Below, piece after piece: positions 57,716 through 64,000 of a DNA stretch of 64,000 bases (its first letter is position 1; each line of letters starts with the position of its first letter). Origin of the DNA: Reticulitermes lucifugus (lineage: Eukaryota; Arthropoda; Insecta; Blattodea; Rhinotermitidae); assembly GCA_026260175.1 (NCBI GenBank), contig JAKCWW010000043.1, positions 82,994 to 146,993 of the forward strand, given 5' to 3'. Both the position numbers and the translations under genes were made by a program. The notes under the pieces are model-generated. The model was not told where the DNA came from, searched no databases, and worked only from the letters and a program-made list of their open reading frames with translations.

Positions 57716-57790
57716 ATGGGGGGGGGCTGAGTCGACCCCAGGGCCATAGTGCGGCCGGAAGGAGAGCTTTAACCACTTCCGTCAATGAGC
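57716..57790 (-). mobile_element. SINE family B fragment
   Basis: GCTGAGTCGACCCCAGGGCC, ATAGTGCGGCCGGAAGGA is the central part of family B in reverse. A nine-G run precedes it. Confidence 0.6.
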
Positions 57791-58175
57791 GCTTCGATTT
57801 ATCTGAATCCTTGAGTCTTGCAAGACAAGTCAAATTTTTTGATTGCATTGCTTTGCCTATTTTATGAACGTAATCCAGAATTGGATTCCACGCTGCTATT
57901 GCGCACAAAAACTGGTTCTGTAAGTAAATGGCAGAGTAAACACATGAACGTGAGACAGTAACTATAGAAACTAATAGGTTCAGTCAACCGAAACAGTTGC
58001 ATGCTTTGTTTCGGTGACTGCAAAAAAAGACTTGAATAGCAATAAGTGAAAGAATATTTTGCGAACTGGCGGGTAGTGTGTGCTGATGTAAAAGTTACGG
58101 ACTATCTTTATTCACGGAATTATTCACCATTTGAATTGGGTAGGTGCAATGGTGATGATTACAATGATGATGGTG

Positions 58176-58204
<29 letters not shown>

Positions 58205-58207
<3 letters not shown>

Positions 58208-58402
58208 GCAAGTAGGAGAGTTCTTAAAGAAAAATGGGAAAACAAATTAATGCATGGTCAGTATATTAGAAGCATGGATAGACAGCTTATCAGTGAAGAA
58301 GACACGTTCATTTGGCTGTCTAGGGGAGATCTGAACGGAGAAACTGGAAGTGAAATAATTGCAGCACAAGATCTTGTACCGAGCCAGCCGAATGAAGTCT
58401 AG
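58205..58402 (+). mobile_element. LINE internal remnant, type 4
   Basis: Open stretch KEKWENKLMHGQYIRSMDRQ, LISEEDTFIWLSRGDLNGET, GSEIIAAQDLVPS. The pattern WxxKxMHGQYxRxxDRQ...WLxxGDLKxETExxIIAAQDQ is the post-RT region of a widespread invertebrate retroelement. Broken off on both sides. Preceded by an (AAT)n microsatellite (58177-58206). Confidence 0.7.
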
Positions 58403-58496
58403 ATTCACCTTTGGACGAGACATCCCGAAGCGATACGTAAAATAGAAGAATGAATAATAATACTCGCCATTCACAACTATGTTTGGACAATGTATT

Positions 58497-58563
58497 ATTT
58501 AGTGTGCAACATGTTTCGGTCTGATGATGGATATGTAATTAAAGCCAAAACATGTTACACACA
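58497..58563 (+). repeat. Short inverted repeat with degenerate hammerhead-like core
   Basis: GTGTGCAACATGTTT (58502 on) is inverted at AAAACATGTTACACAC (58547 on). Between them lie CTGATGA (58521-58527), TGG, and GCC followed by AAAACATGTT, i.e. GAAAC with G changed to A. The arrangement matches the other hammerhead-like units, but the key G12 is lost. Confidence 0.45.
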
Positions 58564-59344
58564 AAACAATAAAATGCTGTCTACATATAATTGGGACTGA
58601 AGTGTCTTATTTTTCATTCTTGTAAGTCTACATTTTCACATCCTATATATGAAGATAAGTTTTAGTATTATTCTCTCGTGTACGCGTAAGTCTCGTAAGT
58701 GTCCCTTGCCCCCAAAGTCACCACACCAAAATACGAATATTATATGATTTTGTCGTTTTTCAGTACTTGATGTATTTTCCATCCATCTCATCCTACTACA
58801 CAGAAACGTGTCCTGTTAATAAACAACACGTTTTCACGCGTAAAGAAAAGACGATCGTATTTGTTGAACCCTGCACGAAACTTCCGCAGCTGATACAAAC
58901 AAGAATGATTTTATAAATTCGGCACAGGAACAGCCTGCCTGTTGGTTTTGGCTGTTGACAGGAACAGATAATGGCTCGGTTGCAGAGTGTTGTGATATCT
59001 TTGCATTTTAATAGACGAGATACCGAGAATAACTTACATGAATATTCAACTGGAAGGTATATAGACGAGAAATTGTGTTACCACCTCAGAAGGAAATATC
59101 TTCCTGTGATAAAGAAACCAGCAACAACGCTGTTTATCCCTGGGGTACTTAAGTAACCCAACTACATTCCATAATGGAGTTGGGCCTAGACACTGCTCAG
59201 TTTCCAAGGGAACTTGACCTTGTTTGGTTATTAGGCCAACAGCTTTTCTCTCATCTTTCGTCTGGCTGTGTGGTCGTAAACCAAAGTGGGACAGCAGGAC
59301 TACAATTTAATTTGTTAAAATAAATTATAATTGGAATGTCTTGC

Positions 59345-59490
59345 ACGAGGCGCACCCAGCGTACTATCCAACGGATATCGGCTGTTCTCCCCTCCTAAGG
59401 CAGAGTTGCCGGAGTTGCAAACTGACCACTTATCTCCGTGGTATGAATGAATTGACCTACATCTCCACTCCCCATACGTATTTAGTGAGG
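59345..59490 (+). mobile_element. SINE family A, body fragment
   Basis: GCGCACCCAGCGTACTATCC, CAACGGATATCGG, CCTCCTAAGGCAGAGTTGCC, then CTGACCACTTATCTCCGTGG and CTACATCTCCACTCCCC. Lacks the tRNA head. Confidence 0.6.
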
Positions 59491-59835
59491 TATTTAGTTA
59501 AGTAGAAGCTGCTTAATGTATATATAATTTATTAAAACCAATGACTGATTGACTTCCTGACTACTAAGTAATTAGTTAACTGCCTAACAACTACACAATT
59601 CACCGAGTAAGTAACAAAGCGTTTTAGATTTAAGATTTCCCTTTACCAATTGACAATTATTGAGTCATAAGCCTTTGAATTTGAATGTATAGTTGAATAA
59701 ATTAATGGATATTGACACGCGACATGCGTGTGAATGTACGTATACATTCATGCATGTACTTATATTCATACAATTTGTTGCATGTGTGAATGTATTTTGT
59801 GAGATTAAGCTACAATTTCTTAACATCGGTGACAG

Positions 59836-59985
59836 GTGGTGATTAGCTTTACGCTTTGGCCGCTTTAATCCCATTCAATGAGAATAGAAGACAGCGTGGA
59901 CTCACAGTCAACGTCGACCTGCTGTAGGCCTACTTGCCGCTGCCAGGAATCAAACGGTGGTCGTGAAGCCCATAGCCAGTAATCT
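59836..59985 (-). mobile_element. SINE family A, 5' fragment
   Basis: GATTAGCTTTACGCTTTGGCC at left (body), then CAGGAATCAAACGGTGGTCG and CCCATAGCCAGTAATCTTAC at right (head, minus strand). Confidence 0.5.
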
Positions 59986-60072
59986 TACTGGCATATAATT
60001 TTATTCTGAAAAGGTGAAGGTAAAGTACACGTGGGAAATCTGGTCATATATAGGAGATTTTTATTAAAATGT

Positions 60073-60332
60073 TTAAAAATAGAGGACGTGAAAATGTGTA
60101 GAGGATGCCTGGCACAGAGTAGGGACTAACAGCAGGCTGCTGTGAACATCTTTGACATCCATGGTAGGCAGGACATTTCTTGGCCAGTTTTGCAACATCA
60201 CGCTTCCAAATAAGGGCTCTACTGCCTGGATTAATTCAGACTTTGACACGTTATGAATGACATTCATTAGGGATGACGCTGAGAAAATAGAGAAGTGTTG
60301 GTCTCTTCCTGGCGTGAGATACATTTGACAAT
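60073..60332 (-). CDS. Candidate terminal exon or pseudogene fragment, unknown protein
   Basis: Minus strand: acceptor-like gatttgtgtttccag, then an open frame containing QMYLTPGRDQHFSIFSASSL, MNVIHNVSKSELIQAVEPLF, GSVMLQNWPRNVLPTMDVKD and a stop at 60073-60075. AATAAA follows within about 10 nt on the same strand (60065-60060). The composition looks protein-like with a regular hydrophobic pattern. I do not recognise the family and no upstream exon is visible, so it may be a pseudogene piece. Confidence 0.3.
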
Positions 60333-60344
60333 CTGGAAACACAA

Positions 60345-62341
60345 ATCACCATCTCGCGTGGCTCTTATCACCGCCAAGATATTAACTAGTACCCAACTTC
60401 GGAAAGGAAAACGTCATTTATGCAAAAGCATCAGTTCTGGTGTATATACCTGTTGAACGAATTAAGTTTCGCGTTTCTCGTTTCCCATGCGCCCTTGTTT
60501 TATTGATCCTGACGTCACAGCCTGCTCGATTTCCGTATCTAGCCAGTAGAGGTCTCTGATTGTTACGATGGCGGTCTCAGTCGTCGATTGAGTTCGACCC
60601 AGGATGGTCATACCATAGTGAACTGATTAATCCCAAGTGTCGTGAAGAGAATTCCTTGTTATAGAGTTGGTTTTATATTGTATACATGGCGTCGTTGTTA
60701 TTGTAGGTTTAGTGTTTGAATGTACGGGTGCGTCACACAAGGACGCCATGCGTCCTAACATTCCTGTGGTGTCGAATATTATGATCGGATACAGCTAAGA
60801 CAATGTCTCCAGGACTGCTGCCGGTGAGTACAATGTTGGCACGCCTCTTTTTCGTGTTGAATGGGGTAAGTAGAAGTCTAGGCTTCCGCAGTTTGCCATT
60901 AGCTGTTAGCTCAGTATGAAGATTTCGCACGACGATATAAATAATTTAGCAATTATATTTAACATCTTGTTTAAATAATATGTAATTTATTTAAAATGTG
61001 TTAACACATGCATAAAATATCGTGTTCAGGGAGACTAACTCCTATTTCATAAATCATATCACGAATGTCTCTTTCAGTGTAAGCAGGCAGAGTTATTAGA
61101 AATTTCGTTAGGTGCCGACATTTTCAAGGCAAGGAAAATACACTTTAGGTTCGCTGTAGATAGAGTTTATTTCAGATGTTTAGGATTTAATTTATTCCAC
61201 TGGATATATATGAAGCGTAATTAGAAAGGCACGCCCCATTTTACCAAACACAGACGCTTGTCACGAGACATGACTGAGTTATAGTGAGGGAATTGTCGTA
61301 AAAAGGATTGTGTTGTTAATTGTGAACAAATTTTTCCCAAAGGTGTAGGTAACCGCTTGTCTAAGGCCACAAGAAAATGAAAGTTACATACAATAAAAAG
61401 GGCTCTGAAAGCAACACAAACGAAATAACGGTATTTTTAAGAAAAACAATTTTAACGAGTTATATACAAATTTTTACCATATACAAATCTATGCATATAT
61501 TTCATCCTACCGCGTAATAAGAAGTTACGTGGGAGTTCCGATTTGTTTCATAGCTCATAAAATTCAATATATGAAAATACGTAATTAACTCTGCTGTGTG
61601 TAAGGCGCTGGGGAAAATATGGTAATTACGGACTGAAATTTTTAGAATTTTAAGCGACAGTGAAATATTTTAGGAAGTAAGCTTGCAGAATTTCCTTTAT
61701 CAGTTTTCTGACACGATTCCTCTGATATTTATGTGCGGATAAATTATAACTATATTTTTAGTAAGGTATTTAATTAGCATTGAGAATAGATGAATTCTAA
61801 TTTAATGCGGTTTTGCACTATTTTGTCTGCCTTTTGTTTTAAAATAGAAAATAAAGCAGGAAATATTACCTTGAAGAAGCGGTCAGCGGAAATTTTAAAG
61901 ACTGCGTTACCTGCGTTCCTGCGTACATTTCGAGCGTCAATATTTCTAAATATTTTTTCGGTCCGAAGAATGCCTCGAACGAAAATTGCAGAGATGAATA
62001 CAATGAGAATTTAGTAACAAAATTGTTTTGAACATAATTAAACAAAAGGAACGCTACGCGTGCAATTGGGAGTTTTGTTTACCATTTCACAATTAACAAG
62101 TGCCTTCCGAACATACCCATCCTCCCACTCGAAGAAGAAAGGCCTTTATTGCTTTTAAACTTTACATATTTTTTACTTTATTGTTTTAATGTATTGCTCT
62201 ATTACATTGCGACTTTGAAGAACATAATAAACAATTAAAATAAATATTTAATTTTCTTTTAGTATGTGAAACATCTTAAAAGTTGCAGACGTTGACAGCA
62301 TTTAAACAGCTTTGAAATAATGCACAGTACAGCACTTTTCA
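60345..62341. other. Unassigned flank
   Basis: 60480-60930 is CpG-rich and contains GTTACGATGGCGGTCTCAG and an ATG followed seven codons later by a good donor (CCG|GTGAGT, 60823/60824). This might be a 5' exon, but nothing confirms it. 60930-62340 is AT-rich with no recognisable feature. Confidence 0.3.
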
Positions 62342-62680
62342 ATAGGGTACACGGTGGCGCAGTTGGTTGAGACACTGCACTACAAGCCGGAAGGTCGTAG
62401 GTTCGGTTCCCGTTGGGGTCATTGAGGATTTTTATTGACTTCATCCTTCCGCGCACTATAGCCCTGGGGTTGACTCAGCCTCTAACAGAAATGAGTACCA
62501 GGGATATCTCCTGAGGGGTAAAGGCAGCTGGTGCCTAGGCCTGACGACCTTGCCTCCTCCATGTGCCGATTTTCTAGAAATCCTGGGAGCCTCAGCCTCC
62601 TGGACACTTAGGGGCCTGTCCAAGCCTGTACAGGGACAGCTTTACTTAGCTTTACAGGGCTTTTCATTACGTAAGGCTCC
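62342..62680 (+). mobile_element. SINE family B, most complete copy
   Basis: Head GGTGGCGCAGTTGGTTGAGA (box A) and CGTAGGTTCGGTTCCCG (box B), then CCTGGGGTTGACTCAGCCTC, AGAAATGAGTACCAGGGATA, GGGTAAAGGCAGCTGGTGCC, and tail AAGCCTGTACAGGGACAGC, AGCTTTAC. About 320 bp, the best copy for defining this family. Confidence 0.85.
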
Positions 62681-64000
62681 CTAAGCCCGGTGTAAGTGCT
62701 GAAATAGTCCAGGCTAGCTCCCTTTTACAAGCACAATTTGAATAACTTATTTTATTGTTTAACATAGCGCTCTTTTGCAATGCGACTTTGACGAAAGTAT
62801 TAAACCATTTACATTTATATTTTTCTTTTAGTGTACCTAGTGACAAAGGAAACTGGATCCTTAATGTATATTGTTTATTCCCTCTCCAATGTTAGTAGGT
62901 CTGAGTATCAACAACAGCGGATAGTTGCTTGTGAATATACTGTTTCTGTACTACAAGGGAGGAGATTACAGAGTTACTAATTATTCAGTGCAGCGAAGAG
63001 CCTACTTCTCAAGGATCATTTCTGATAGAGAACATTAATTCTCTTGCCCATATTACAGTTCCTTCTTTAAGCAACAGACATTATTATGTATGTTCTACTT
63101 CCTTCCTTTTGTCGAATGCACCTGCTAAGTGTTCGCTCTATCGTCATTCAATGTATTACCTTTCCTATAAGTTTAAATTCTTTTTCTTATTTAATTGGTT
63201 ATTTGTCTCTTTGTTTTCCTCCTAATTATTCCCGTTTATAAATTACCTTGTTCGTGTTGTTATATTTCGCGGTGTTGTTAGTTCCTTCAAGCAAATGAAG
63301 GTGTAGGCACTGCCGCCTTCACAGTTCTTCTGAAATTAATTTTCGTAACGAGCCCATAGTTTCTCATTAAAAAATACAGGCTTCTAATCTCTGCATTTTA
63401 CTGTGTCAAGAACAGATTCTCCGAATCAGTATGCCTTCTTTCGCTTTAGACGTGCCTTCATAACACTTCCCCTTTTAATTTTTGTGTAATTTTAAAATAA
63501 ACATTTTCAATGGTAGGTTTATGACGCTGGTGATTATTTACGATGATTGGCATTATGAATGTCTGAAGGAAGGAAGGAAGGAACTTTGATTACGTCATGT
63601 GGACAACTCGGATGCTGTTTTCCGCTACTAAAAATGGGAGTGACAATGTGGAAAAGAGTCCATGTCGCCATTTGAATCATTTTATGTTGTCAATATTATG
63701 GGTGGAAACGAAATCGTGACTTCCGAAATTAATGGCCCTCTATTGTTACGTCAACCAGTCCTTCAAAAGTTAGACGGCCGATATGATATCGCCTGTCTCA
63801 CAATCGAAACTATCTGAAAAAATTATAATAAGTACATGGACATTGATGTATATATTTGTAAAAAGATTTGCGTAGAGTAGCTCTTCAGTTCCTTGAGGCC
63901 TTTCCTTCAGAATAATCCTGGTGTTATTCCTGACCGTACTTAGATATATATTTTTTATCCTTCTGAAGAAAATGTTTTGCTCTGCCTAGGAGCAGTACGT
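62681..64000. other. Unassigned AT-rich flank
   Basis: No coding frame or repeat family recognised beyond a (GGAA)n run at about 63569-63582. Confidence 0.5.

Noticed and set aside
60803-60824. First coding exon MSPGLLP with donor
   Set aside because: Only seven codons, no downstream partner exon recognised; kept as a remark under the unassigned flank.
1-64000. LTR retrotransposons, endogenous viral copies or Polintons
   Set aside because: No long direct terminal repeats and no capsid, protease, integrase or envelope-like stretch was recognised; the retroelement traces seen are LINE-type.

Overview
This is insect nuclear DNA with one clear protein-coding gene: the Drosophila Rgl / vertebrate RalGDS-RGL orthologue, a Ral guanine-nucleotide exchange factor. 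It lies on the + strand as 14 coding exons from 34220 to 51318. The exons join with consistent phases into a 712-residue open frame that lacks only its extreme N terminus. Long introns, tRNA-derived SINEs and LINE debris, TA-flanked pogo/Tigger MITEs, hAT MITEs and gene-body CpG loss suggest a polyneopteran such as a termite or cockroach. That assignment is an inference; no marker settles it.

Layout. 1-34 kb is intergenic DNA or a long first intron. It is rich in CpG and packed with repeats: SINE families A, B and C, tails of several LINE types, MITEs, and foldback (inverted-repeat) elements. 34.2-51.3 kb is the Rgl coding region and 51.3 to about 54.5 kb is its likely 3' UTR; all of this is strongly CpG-depleted. 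At 55.47 kb a Tigger-like MITE carrying two nested SINEs marks the return to CpG-rich sequence. 56.4-64 kb is AT-rich, repeat-strewn flank with one doubtful minus-strand exon at 60.1-60.3 kb. Two runs of N (11550-11733 and 31279-31420) both fall inside SINE copies.

The most interesting non-genic signal is a dispersed series of foldback elements (2.8, 14.2, 22.3, 26.3, 28.4, 42.6, 50.5, 57.5 and 58.5 kb, plus decayed halves). Many carry a hammerhead-ribozyme-like core: CTGANGA, a GC-rich stem, GAAAC, then a short palindrome ACGT or ACATGT and an H residue. Several also share a second module, CTTCTGGGATATTAC. Hammerhead motifs are known from Penelope-like retroelements; here they sit in non-coding inverted repeats. 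Copies inside Rgl have lost CpGs by transition while intergenic copies keep them, which supports past germline methylation of the gene body. Two splice-site oddities also stand out: a tandem (NAGNAG) acceptor at the first visible exon, and a 45-bp minisatellite that has duplicated a 5' splice site.
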